This document shows, piece by piece, positions 33,813 to 41,581 of a stretch of 61,066 nt of DNA. Each line of letters opens with the position of its first letter. The first letter of the stretch is position 1. This stretch comes from Bacteroidota bacterium (GTDB lineage: Bacteria; Bacteroidota; Bacteroidia; Chitinophagales; Saprospiraceae). The notes beneath the pieces are model-generated. The model ran no database searches, was not told where the DNA came from, and was given only the letters and a program-made list of their open reading frames with translations. The position numbers and the translations under genes were made by a program. The stretch is taken from positions 1 to 61,066 of the forward strand of contig JAAAOU010000337.1 of assembly GCA_009908745.1 (NCBI GenBank), in the 5' to 3' direction.

Positions 33813-34754
33813 ATGGCGACAACAGATTCCGTAACGGAGACTCAGGAAACCCAAGAGCAGCAAGGGGGCTCTTGGAAGGGAGGGGAAGCGCCTTTCAAAG
33901 CGAGCTACGGCAAGCTGATGATGTGGTATTTCCTGCTTTCTGATGCCTTTACATTTGCAGGCTTTCTCATTGCGTACGGCGCGCTGCGTTTCAGCAGCCC
34001 GACTTGGCCGGTACCGGATTTCGTGTTTTCAACCGCACCTTTCGGTGTACACGATGCCCCTTTGATCTTCGTAACCATTATGTCCTTCCTGCTGATCATC
34101 AGCTCCGTGACTATGGTCCGGGCGGTGCAAGAGGGGCATCGCGAAAACAAAAATGGCGTCGTATTCTGGATGCTGCTGACCATTATAGGCGGAGCAGGCT
34201 TTTTGGGCTGCCAAGCTTGGGAGTGGAACAATCTTATCGCCGTTGAGCATATGACCGTCAATACTAACCCATTCGGTACCCACACCGAAGCTGGCGTCTA
34301 CCTCGATGCTGAGGGCAACGAAACCGATGAGACCTTTGAAATCGGCGACAGCTACCTCATCCACAAAGCGGGTGGAGGGCACGGTGCCGACCACGGCGAG
34401 GGCGACCACGCCGAGCATGACTACAGCGTTGGCGACCATCCTGGCTACGTCGTTAATGAGCAGGGGTTCTTGCAACGCAAGTTCCTAGTTACGGACGGCC
34501 CCAATGAAGGGTCTGTTATGGCACAGCAATTCGGCCCTAAAGCTTTCGGTGCCCTATTCTTCTTTATCACCGGTTTCCACGGTTTCCACGTTTTTTCTGG
34601 GGTGGTATTCCTGTTTATCATCATGATTAACGCGGCGAGCGGGCTGTATATGGCACGCAAGAATGGCCACGAAATGGTCGAAAAAATTGGATTGTACTGG
34701 CACTTCGTAGACTTGGTCTGGGTATTCGTATTCCTGGTCTTCTACCTGCTGTAA
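33813..34754 (+). CDS. Cytochrome c oxidase subunit III, with His-rich loop
   Basis: 313 aa. N-terminal motif SYGKLMMWYFLLSDAFTFAG and C-terminal FHGFHVFSGVVF and GLYWHFVDLVWVFVFLVFY define subunit III. Between TM helices, roughly residues 145-245, is a long hydrophilic insert with GGGHGADHGEGDHAEHD, a probable metal-binding or flexible loop. The similar HGADHG sequence in ActF is striking. It is 36 bases after the short paralogue. Confidence 0.94.
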   Translation: MATTDSVTETQETQEQQGGSWKGGEAPFKASYGKLMMWYFLLSDAFTFAGFLIAYGALRFSSPTWPVPDFVFSTAPFGVHDAPLIFVTIMSFLLIISSVTMVRAVQEGHRENKNGVVFWMLLTIIGGAGFLGCQAWEWNNLIAVEHMTVNTNPFGTHTEAGVYLDAEGNETDETFEIGDSYLIHKAGGGHGADHGEGDHAEHDYSVGDHPGYVVNEQGFLQRKFLVTDGPNEGSVMAQQFGPKAFGALFFFITGFHGFHVFSGVVFLFIIMINAASGLYMARKNGHEMVEKIGLYWHFVDLVWVFVFLVFYLL

Positions 34755-34788
34755 TCCATTGTAAACAACAAAAAACAGATTTCGAGTT

Positions 34789-35226
34789 ATGGCAAACATG
34801 AGCTACGAAGATTCTAAGAAGCTAGTTTATAAAGGCTTGGTGCTGCTGGCCGTTGTTACCTTGGTAGAAGTATTCTTCTCCTTGCTGGGCAAAGGGCATG
34901 TCATCGGCGGCCTAGAAGACATTACTTGGCTAGGCTACCTAGTCGGCCTGATCTTGATTGTACTGTCCCTGTACAAAGCCTACTACATCATTTACGAATT
35001 CATGCACATGCGCTACGAAGTAAAAGGCTTGGCGCTCAGCGTGCTGCTGCCTACCGTGTTGCTGATTTGGGCCATTATTGCCTTCTTCCAAGAGGGAACG
35101 TCTTGGAAAAACCGGCGGCAGCAAATTGAGGAAAAGGACAAGCAAGAGCTGAAAGAAGACAAAGCCAAAGAAGAGCTGGAAGGTATGCGGATGGGCAAAA
35201 CAATTGAATTCGAATACCGCGGCTAA
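34789..35226 (+). CDS. Cytochrome c oxidase subunit IV (prokaryotic COX4-like)
   Basis: 145 aa, three TM helices: about 14-30, 44-64 and 79-100. The conserved YKAYYIIYEFMHMRYEVKG is typical of COX4_pro proteins. The C-terminal tail is charged (QQIEEKDKQELKEDK). It stabilises the oxidase. It is the last oxidase subunit gene; a terminator follows. Confidence 0.9.
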   Translation: MANMSYEDSKKLVYKGLVLLAVVTLVEVFFSLLGKGHVIGGLEDITWLGYLVGLILIVLSLYKAYYIIYEFMHMRYEVKGLALSVLLPTVLLIWAIIAFFQEGTSWKNRRQQIEEKDKQELKEDKAKEELEGMRMGKTIEFEYRG

Positions 35227-35255
35227 AATAGCTGCACAGACCGGTCAAATCAAGA

Positions 35256-35285
35256 GGCGGAAGGGTAATGCTTTTCCGCCTTTTG
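35256..35285 (+). terminator. Rho-independent terminator after coxIV
   Basis: GGCGGAA (35256-35262), 11-base loop, TTCCGCC (35274-35280), then TTTT. It is 30 bases past the stop and probably ends most oxidase transcripts, with assembly genes read through or from their own start. Confidence 0.7.
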
Positions 35286-35375
35286 CAATTGAGGGCAAAC
35301 AGGAACATCTTGCGGAGCAAAGGCGGCAACAATCCCCTTATAAAGGTGTTTTCAGCTTGAAAATTCACGCGTACT

Positions 35376-36035
35376 ATGGCAGGAAAAAAGATAATTGGAA
35401 GGATGAATATCGTGCAGTTTGCCGGCTTGCTTTTGCTGCTGGTGGTACTGCCGCTGGGGTCTTGGTATTACTTGCAGACGGGGCTGGATTACCGCATGCA
35501 GGCTAGAAAGGAACTGAAGGACATTGCGCCTTTACCTGATTTTGAGTTACAGAACTACAACGATTCCCTCGTGCAGATGAAGCGTTTCGAAGATCAGCTG
35601 CTCGTCGGACACTTTATGAATGCGTCCGCACAAGACGTTTACACGAAGGCGCTGGCCAAGCTGCACGATCAGTTTGACGAGCGGCAGGATATCTATTTCC
35701 TGGCCTTCCAAACCGACACCTCGGCGGCGGGGCGAGCCTCAACAAGGAAGTTGCTGTCGCAAAAAGGTTTGAAAGATACTGCGCAGGTCTTTGTGCTGGC
35801 CGCTACTGAAGGCAAACTAGCCACACTCGCAGAGCAGATGGAGTTACCGCTGGAAGAACGCGGCATGAGCTTAGAGCGCAACAGCCTGCTGTTTTTTGCT
35901 GATAGCGCTATGGTGCGGGGCTTTTATGACATACGTCAGGAGGAAGAGCTTAAACGCTTGGTCAAGCATTTGACCCTCAATCTACACCCCACCGCGGAAG
36001 CCGACATTATCTACGATCCCGAGACGGAAAAATAA
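35376..36035 (+). CDS. Sco-like thioredoxin-fold protein lacking all copper ligands
   Basis: 219 aa with one N-terminal TM helix (about 12-32). The rest follows the Sco1/SenC fold: LLVGHFMNASAQDVYTK at 75-91 where Sco has its CXXXC motif, IYFLAFQTDTSA at 106-117 where Sco has the SITVDPE-type strand, and SLLFFADSAMVRGFYD at 170-185 where Sco has its FLVD...RGYYD block. Sco delivers copper to CuA with two Cys and one His. Here the protein has no Cys at all, and the expected His is replaced (ERNS). Position in the cox cluster fits Sco. It may be a structural chaperone, or a redox-dead paralogue. Confidence 0.75.
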   Translation: MAGKKIIGRMNIVQFAGLLLLLVVLPLGSWYYLQTGLDYRMQARKELKDIAPLPDFELQNYNDSLVQMKRFEDQLLVGHFMNASAQDVYTKALAKLHDQFDERQDIYFLAFQTDTSAAGRASTRKLLSQKGLKDTAQVFVLAATEGKLATLAEQMELPLEERGMSLERNSLLFFADSAMVRGFYDIRQEEELKRLVKHLTLNLHPTAEADIIYDPETEK

Positions 36036-36041
36036 ACAAGC

Positions 36042-36620
36042 ATGCAGAAGAATCTCCAATTGGCGAAACAGTTGAACGTCGCCGCCTGGATTATCACAGC
36101 CGTGGTACTGTTACTCGTCGGCCTGATGCGCCGGGTGAAAATCCCCCTGCCGGAAGGGGTAGACTTTGGCTTCTTGCCGCCCTTCCACGCCACGATGAAT
36201 GCGCTGACCGCGGTGGTACTGCTGGTGGCACTCTATTTCATCAAGCAGAAAAACGTAAAAGCCCATCGGCGGGCGATCTTCACGGCTATGGCATTCTCCG
36301 TGCTGTTCCTGCTGTCGTATGTAGCTTACCATTTCACGACGCCGGAGACCATTTTTGGCGACCTTAACCACGATGGCCAGCTGAGCGCCGAGGAATTGGC
36401 GGCGGTGGGCAGCACACGAACGGTATACTTGGTCATTTTGCTGAGCCATATCGTGCTGGCCGCGGTAAGCCTGCCCTTCATCCTCTTCACTTTCATACGA
36501 GGATATACCGGCCAAGTGGAACGGCACAAGAAGATGGCGCGCTGGGTATGGCCAGTATGGTTCTACGTAGCGGTAACGGGCCCGGTGGCTTATTTCATGC
36601 TAATGCCATATTATCCCTAA
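36042..36620 (+). CDS. DUF420 family membrane protein (oxidase assembly, CtaM/YozB-like)
   Basis: 192 aa, about five TM helices. It has the family pattern FHATMNALTAVVLLVALYFI, then KAHRRAIFTAMAFSVLFLL and YHFTTPETIF, with conserved His residues. DUF420 proteins are linked to maturation of heme-copper oxidases. It begins 6 bases after the Sco-like gene. A short EF-hand-like segment (DLNHDGQLSAEEL at about 107-119) lies in an outside loop and might bind calcium. Confidence 0.88.
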   Translation: MQKNLQLAKQLNVAAWIITAVVLLLVGLMRRVKIPLPEGVDFGFLPPFHATMNALTAVVLLVALYFIKQKNVKAHRRAIFTAMAFSVLFLLSYVAYHFTTPETIFGDLNHDGQLSAEELAAVGSTRTVYLVILLSHIVLAAVSLPFILFTFIRGYTGQVERHKKMARWVWPVWFYVAVTGPVAYFMLMPYYP

Positions 36621-36686
36621 GCCGGAACGAGATGGTGCTTGCTGCTGTTTAATGGGTAGATCAATTAAAAAGACAAACTCGAAGAT

Positions 36687-36959
36687 ATGAAAACCCGAAT
36701 CCTAAAGTGGCTGAGTGTACTCGCCCTAGCAATGACCCTTAGTGTAGCGACTATGCCTGAGGTACAAGCGCAGTGCCCCATGTGCCGCATGTCCGCCGAA
36801 AGTAACCTGAAGAATGGCGGTACGGACGGTAAGGGGCTGAATAATGGCATCCTCTACATGCTGGCGACGCCGTACATGATTATCGGGGTGATTGGTTTCA
36901 TCTGGTGGCGCAATCGCCGCAAGGAAGGGGAAGAGGAGCTGGAGATGGAAAGTAATTAG
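36687..36959 (+). CDS. Small membrane protein with CPMC motif in the oxidase cluster
   Basis: 90 aa. A signal peptide (to about residue 29, VQA) is followed by QCPMCRMSAESNLKNGG and then one TM helix (ATPYMIIGVIGFIWWRNRR, about 55-73). The C-terminus is acidic. Small proteins with this C-x-x-C plus TM plan often occur at the end of Bacteroidota oxidase clusters. The two Cys could bind copper or be a redox pair. Function not established. Confidence 0.82.
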   Translation: MKTRILKWLSVLALAMTLSVATMPEVQAQCPMCRMSAESNLKNGGTDGKGLNNGILYMLATPYMIIGVIGFIWWRNRRKEGEEELEMESN

Positions 36960-36964
36960 TTTTT

Positions 36965-37291
36965 TCAAGCGTCCTCGTCCTCCGGGGCTAAGGTCACCTC
37001 TAGGCCATCCACTTCCTCGGTAATTCTGATCTGGCAGCCCAGCCGGGAATTATCTTCCACAAAAAAAGCCTGATCGAGCATGTCCTCCTCATCTTCGCTC
37101 ATTTCCGGCAACTCATGATCACTATTGATATACACGTGGCAGGTAGAGCAGAGCGCCATGCCGCCGCAAGTCCCCTTCACTGGAAGATCGTGCGCTTTGC
37201 AGACCTCCATGAGGTTCATGTTCATGTCCGTCGGTGCATCGAGTTCGTGCAGCTTGCCGTGGCGGTCCGTGAGTTTTATTGTTATGTCCAT
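36965..37291 (-). CDS. Adrenodoxin-type 2Fe-2S ferredoxin
   Basis: 108 aa. Cluster ligands follow the C-x5-C-x2-C...C pattern: GTCGGMALCSTCHVYI and the last Cys in LGCQI. It is an electron carrier; its partner is unknown. It converges on the CPMC gene with only 5 bases between stops. Confidence 0.93.
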   Translation of the reverse strand: MDITIKLTDRHGKLHELDAPTDMNMNLMEVCKAHDLPVKGTCGGMALCSTCHVYINSDHELPEMSEDEEDMLDQAFFVEDNSRLGCQIRITEEVDGLEVTLAPEDEDA

Positions 37292-37368
37292 ACGTGGTTT
37301 TGTGTATATCAGGGCGCAAATATAAGCGATAGGGGCGGTTTGTGAAGGTGAGAGGCGTCACAAATTGG

Positions 37369-38097
37369 CTATTTTCCCCATTTGTGCAATTGGTTGACGA
37401 CCGCCCTGAAGTCTTTGGGCAGCGGAGCTTCAACGGACAGGCGCTCCTGCGTGGCAGGATGCTGTAACGATAGCTGCCAAGCGTGCAGGCACAACCTTGA
37501 CATAAGCGGGCGCTCTTCTTTGTCTTTGCCTAGGCGGTAATGGCGTTGCTTGATTTCCGAAAGGTAGAAAGCGGTGCGTCGGCCATAGCGCTCGTCCACG
37601 GCTAAGGGGTAACCCATAGACTCGGCGTGTACCCGGATTTGGTGCTGCCGGCCCGTTTCTATGGTGAAGGCGACCAAGCTGAAGCGTTGGAAAACCTCTA
37701 CCAGCCGATAGTGCGTGACCGCCCGTTTGCCTTTCTTGGCGACCATCATCCGCCCGGCTTTACCCGGGTGCTCGATCAGAGGGCGGTCAATCGTCCCTTC
37801 TTCCTGATGCAGCTGCCCGTCGAGCAGTGCCAAGTACGTTTTTTCCACGGTCCGCTCTTGGAATTGCTGCGACAAATGGCGGTGGGTATGCTCGTCCCGG
37901 GCAAAGACGATTGCCCCCGAAGTCTCCCGGTCAATACGGTGTACCGTCCATACCTTCTCGTATTTGCGGTTGAGCATCGTCAGCAAGTTGGGCTTCTCTG
38001 GGCTGAAACGGTCCGGTATGCTGAGCACGCCCGGCGCTTTGTTCACCACCACCAGCTGTTCGTCCTCGTGCAGCAGTTCGAGTTTGTGTTTAGGCAT
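37369..38097 (-). CDS. RluA-family pseudouridine synthase
   Basis: 242 aa. No S4 domain; the catalytic Asp motif is VHRIDRETSGAIVFA (Asp in HRIDRETSG), with VNKAPGVLSIPDR at the start and TIETGRQHQIRVHAESMG in the middle. Such enzymes convert uridine to pseudouridine in rRNA or tRNA. The target cannot be deduced. It follows ribF-GT by 6 bases on the same strand, so they are probably co-transcribed. Confidence 0.92.
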   Translation of the reverse strand: MPKHKLELLHEDEQLVVVNKAPGVLSIPDRFSPEKPNLLTMLNRKYEKVWTVHRIDRETSGAIVFARDEHTHRHLSQQFQERTVEKTYLALLDGQLHQEEGTIDRPLIEHPGKAGRMMVAKKGKRAVTHYRLVEVFQRFSLVAFTIETGRQHQIRVHAESMGYPLAVDERYGRRTAFYLSEIKQRHYRLGKDKEERPLMSRLCLHAWQLSLQHPATQERLSVEAPLPKDFRAVVNQLHKWGK

Positions 38098-38103
38098 CTT
38101 CTA

Positions 38104-40104
38104 TTACAAGTTTTTGAACCGCCGCTTGCCAAGCGCGTAGTACTGCCAGACAATACTGCCAGAGTAGCGGCCGCTAGAGGTATTGGGTACGTTGCTGATA
38201 CTGACCTTCTGCACCAGCTCAGCGACTTGCCGCCGCTTGCGCAGTACAGCCTTGAAATTTGGGAAAAAGTCGTAGTGGGCACGGACAATGGAACGGATAT
38301 GAGCCAGCTTACCCTGCACGAGAAAAAGTACGCCTGCCAGGCCATCGAGCAGCAGACGCAGCGGCAGTATCCAAAGCAGCCGACGGCGCTCCTCGTTTTT
38401 GACCAAGGTGTACAGACTGTTGCGGAAGTTCAGGTAAGCTTTGCGTGGCGTATTGTAATCCAGTGTGCCACCGCCTACATGGTATACTACCGACCGGGGC
38501 CGTGCCATGACCTTATACCCCGACCGCTTGATCCGCCAGCAGAGGTCAATTTCCTCCGAGTGCGCAAAGTAGTCGCCGTCAAAGCCCCCCAATTCATGGA
38601 AAAGCTTGCTGCGCACCAAAAAAGCGGCGCCGGTAGCCCAAAATACCTCCTGCAATTCGTCGTACTGCCCTTCATCCTCTTCCGTCTCGGCAAAGATACG
38701 GCCCCGGCAAAATGGGTAGCCGAGGTTGTCCAGCCAACCGCCCGCCGCGCCGGCGTACTCAAAGCAATGCGGCTGGTGATAGGCCAAGATTTTAGGCTGG
38801 CAGGCCCCCACGGTCTTGTCACGCTCCATCAGTTCGATCAGCGGCTGCAGCCAGCCGGGCGTGACTTTTACATCCGAATTGAGCAGTAAGTAGTACGGCG
38901 CGTCCACTTGCTTTAGAGCTTGGTTGTACCCTTCTGCGAATCCGTAATTGTGCCTGAGGTCGATGCACTGCATACCCGGGTAGTGCTCCGCCATGAAGGC
39001 AAGAGAGTCGTCTGTAGAGCCGTTGTCGGCCACTACAATCTCAAAATTGTCATAAGTCGTCTCCAACACGGTAGGCAGAAACTGCTCCAAGTAATGCCGG
39101 CCGTTGTAGTTGAGGATGACGATAGCCGTGCGGGGCGACGGGCTTATTTTTTTTTCCGTTTCATCCGCCTCCAGTTGGCTGATGATTTGTTGCGCTTCTT
39201 TACGGTCTTGCGCCAAGCGTTTAGAGAGGGCTTCGAGGTTGTCGAATTTCGCATCATCCCTAGTGCGTTTGACGAGCTCGAGTTGCAGCTTGTCGCCGTA
39301 GATGTCTTTGTCGAAGTCAAAAAGGTTGACTTCGATGGTTTTGTTGTGGTACTGTTGCAAGCTCGGGCGGTCGCCAATATAAAGCATACCGCCGTAGCGT
39401 TGCCCTTGATGGTGGGCGTATACCGCGTAGATGCCGCCGGGTGGCAATAGCTTGTGCTTGTGGGCCAGCTCCAAGTTGGCCGTAGGGAAGCCCAGGGATT
39501 TGCCGATCTTGTTGCCATGGACCACCGTGCCGGTAAGCGTGAAATAGTGCCCCATGAGCCGTTGGGCCGCATCCACGTCGCCTGCATCTAGCGCCCGGCG
39601 TATCTTAGTGGAGCTTACCGCGATGTCTTCTACCTCGTGCTGCCCGATTTCCACGACCTCATACCCGCAGTCGTCGCCATGCCATTTCAAGTAGTTGATG
39701 TCGCCCTGCCGGTTGAGGCCGAAACGGTGGTCGTAGCCGATGACGATATGCTTGGGGTGGAATTTGTCAACCAGGAACTTTTTGATGTACTCATCCGCGC
39801 TCTGCTGCGAAAACTCTACCGTAAAGGGAACTACGACCACGTTGTCAATACCGTAACGGCGCAGCAGTTGAACCTTCTCGTCTATAGTCGTGATGAGCCG
39901 CAAGGAGTCGTCCTTGGGATAGACAATAAGGCGAGGATGCGGGTGGAAGGTCACAACGATACTTTCGCCATCGTGCTGCTTGGCCAATTGCTTGACGCGG
40001 TTGAGTATCTGTTGATGCCCCTGATGCACCCCGTCAAACGAGCCGATGGTCAGCACAGCGTTCTGAAAATCCGGTAAGTCAGTAAGGTCGTTGAATACTC
40101 TCAT
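38104..40104 (-). CDS. ribF: Fusion of RibF (riboflavin kinase/FAD synthetase) with a family 2 glycosyltransferase
   Basis: 666 aa from the ATG at 40104 (MRVFNDLTDLP); an earlier TTG-type start adds 8 residues. Residues 1-about 310 are a complete RibF: FAD synthetase domain with TIGSFDGVHQGHQQIL, TFHPHPR and AVSSTKIRRAL, then riboflavin kinase with GNKIGKSLGFPTANL, GIYAVYAH and IEVNLFDFDKDIYGD. RibF makes FMN and FAD. Residues about 328-666 are a GT2 glycosyltransferase: TAIVILNYNGRHYL, VVADNGSTDDS, LLLNSDVKV and HSEEIDLCWRIKRSG, with a hydrophobic C-terminal patch. The join (about residue 317-320) is GAA AAA AAA ATA, a run of nine A. One A fewer gives TAA. See findings. Confidence 0.85.
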   Translation of the reverse strand: MRVFNDLTDLPDFQNAVLTIGSFDGVHQGHQQILNRVKQLAKQHDGESIVVTFHPHPRLIVYPKDDSLRLITTIDEKVQLLRRYGIDNVVVVPFTVEFSQQSADEYIKKFLVDKFHPKHIVIGYDHRFGLNRQGDINYLKWHGDDCGYEVVEIGQHEVEDIAVSSTKIRRALDAGDVDAAQRLMGHYFTLTGTVVHGNKIGKSLGFPTANLELAHKHKLLPPGGIYAVYAHHQGQRYGGMLYIGDRPSLQQYHNKTIEVNLFDFDKDIYGDKLQLELVKRTRDDAKFDNLEALSKRLAQDRKEAQQIISQLEADETEKKISPSPRTAIVILNYNGRHYLEQFLPTVLETTYDNFEIVVADNGSTDDSLAFMAEHYPGMQCIDLRHNYGFAEGYNQALKQVDAPYYLLLNSDVKVTPGWLQPLIELMERDKTVGACQPKILAYHQPHCFEYAGAAGGWLDNLGYPFCRGRIFAETEEDEGQYDELQEVFWATGAAFLVRSKLFHELGGFDGDYFAHSEEIDLCWRIKRSGYKVMARPRSVVYHVGGGTLDYNTPRKAYLNFRNSLYTLVKNEERRRLLWILPLRLLLDGLAGVLFLVQGKLAHIRSIVRAHYDFFPNFKAVLRKRRQVAELVQKVSISNVPNTSSGRYSGSIVWQYYALGKRRFKNL
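39147..39155 (-). other. A9 tract at the RibF/GT2 junction
   Basis: Nine T on the plus strand, so nine A in the coding strand, exactly between the two domains. Removing one A puts TAA directly after the run in the RibF frame. In a second frame, ATGAAACGG starts immediately before the run. Confidence 0.85.
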
Positions 40105-40212
40105 CGTCGGTGTAAAGGGATAAACCAAGCTTAAAACTGTTCAGTGCCTTTAATTGTTTGTAGTTTTGTAGTAGCGAAAGTCATATTCAATCTAAATCTA
40201 AACTAGCGATAC

Positions 40213-41310
40213 GTGAGTTTCGAAAAATCTGCGATCGTCAAGGCGCTTACCAACGTGGCTGACCCGAACACCGGGCAGGATATCATCACCATGAATATGG
40301 TGCGCGACCTTGAAGTCGACGGCAATAATATCAATTTTTCACTGGAATTGCCATCATTGGATTCCAAGAATAAGCAAGAGCTCAACTTTGCCTGCATGGC
40401 CGCCGTGCAGGAAGTCTACCCAGAGGCTAACGTCAATGTGCACACTATAGCCAAAGCGCCGGGGGTGTCGCAACAGCCGCAGAGCCCTTTGTCCCACATC
40501 AAAAACATCATTGCTGTGGGGTCCGGTAAAGGCGGTGTCGGCAAATCTACCATCGCCGTAAACCTAGCGCTGGGGCTCCAACAGCTGGGCGCAAAGGTGG
40601 GTTTGGTCGATGCAGACTTATACGGCCCTTCTATTCCGACCATGCTCGGCCTGCAAGGGCAGCGCCCGCAGGTCAAGCAGGTGTACAACCAATCGAAGAT
40701 CATCCCGTTGGAATACAACAAGATGCCCGTGATGTCGATCGGTTTCGTCGTAGAGCCCGAGCAGGCGGTAGTGCTGCGTGGCCCACGGCTGGCGGGTATC
40801 ATCAAGCAGTTTTTTAACGACACCATCTGGCCAGAGCTGGATTACCTCGTCGTCGACCTGCCGCCCGGGACCGGCGATATTCAGTTGACATTGGTCCAAA
40901 CCGTACCGGTCACGGGTGCTGTGATGGTGACTACCCCGCAGGAAGTAGCCGTGGCTGACGCTGTGAAAGCCATGAATATGTTCCTGCTGCCCAACGTCAA
41001 CGTACCCATACTCGGGGTGGTAGAGAACATGAGCTGGTTTACGCCGGCGGAGCTGCCCGACAATAAATATTACCTCTTCGGGCAAGGCGGCGGCAAGCGT
41101 TTGGCGAAAGCCAGCAAATCTATGCTGTTGGGGCAAGTGCCGATCGTGCAGGGTATACGCGAGTCCGGGGACGAAGGCAAGCCCGCTGTAGAAGCCGAGC
41201 TGCCTATGGCTACCGATGCCCTGAAGGAAATGGCTAAGAATACCGCCCGGCAGGTCGCTATCCGCAACGAGACGATAGACCCTACCCAAATTGTAAAAAT
41301 GAATAATTAA
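40213..41310 (+). CDS. Mrp/ApbC-family Fe-S cluster carrier ATPase
   Basis: 365 aa with a GTG start (MSFEKSAIVKALTNV). The N-terminal MIP18/DUF59-type domain (about 1-85) is followed by a P-loop with GKGGVGKSTIAVNL (about 102-115), VDADLYGPSIPTMLG and DLPPGTGDIQLTLVQ. Mrp proteins carry Fe-S clusters to target proteins. This one lacks the usual CXXC of canonical ApbC in my reading, though ENMSWF is present. It precedes the NifU-like gene by 6 bases, an Fe-S maturation pair. A TAGTTTTG element at 40161-40168 may be its promoter. Confidence 0.92.
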   Translation: MSFEKSAIVKALTNVADPNTGQDIITMNMVRDLEVDGNNINFSLELPSLDSKNKQELNFACMAAVQEVYPEANVNVHTIAKAPGVSQQPQSPLSHIKNIIAVGSGKGGVGKSTIAVNLALGLQQLGAKVGLVDADLYGPSIPTMLGLQGQRPQVKQVYNQSKIIPLEYNKMPVMSIGFVVEPEQAVVLRGPRLAGIIKQFFNDTIWPELDYLVVDLPPGTGDIQLTLVQTVPVTGAVMVTTPQEVAVADAVKAMNMFLLPNVNVPILGVVENMSWFTPAELPDNKYYLFGQGGGKRLAKASKSMLLGQVPIVQGIRESGDEGKPAVEAELPMATDALKEMAKNTARQVAIRNETIDPTQIVKMNN

Positions 41311-41316
41311 GCCACC

Positions 41317-41580
41317 ATGACGGATACCAATAAAAAAGAGATGATCGCACGCGTGGACGAGGCCCTAAACGATGTCCGCCCCCACCTCAAAGTCGATGGT
41401 GGCAATGTGGAAGTCGTGGATATTACCGACAACCATATCGTGAAAATCAAATGGTTGGGCACCTGCGAAAACTGCTCCATGTCTATGATGACCATGAAGG
41501 CCGGCATAGAAGAGACGCTACGCGGGAAAATCCCGGAAGTCAGTGGGGTGGAGGCGATTAACGGTCTGAATGTAGGCTAA
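41317..41580 (+). CDS. NifU C-terminal-domain Fe-S scaffold protein
   Basis: 87 aa, a stand-alone NifU-C/Nfu domain. The cluster ligands are in WLGTCENCSMSMMTMK (CXXC), with VDEALNDVRPHLKVDGGN at the start and VSGVEAI near the end. It would hold a 4Fe-4S cluster for transfer, probably together with the upstream Mrp protein. It ends 1 base before the converging PrpE-like gene. Confidence 0.94.
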   Translation: MTDTNKKEMIARVDEALNDVRPHLKVDGGNVEVVDITDNHIVKIKWLGTCENCSMSMMTMKAGIEETLRGKIPEVSGVEAINGLNVG

Positions 41581-41581
41581 C

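Noticed and set aside
37627-38889. 420-codon ORF antisense to the RluA-type and RibF-GT genes
   Set aside because: It spans two real genes and their junction on the opposite strand, with no recognisable domain.
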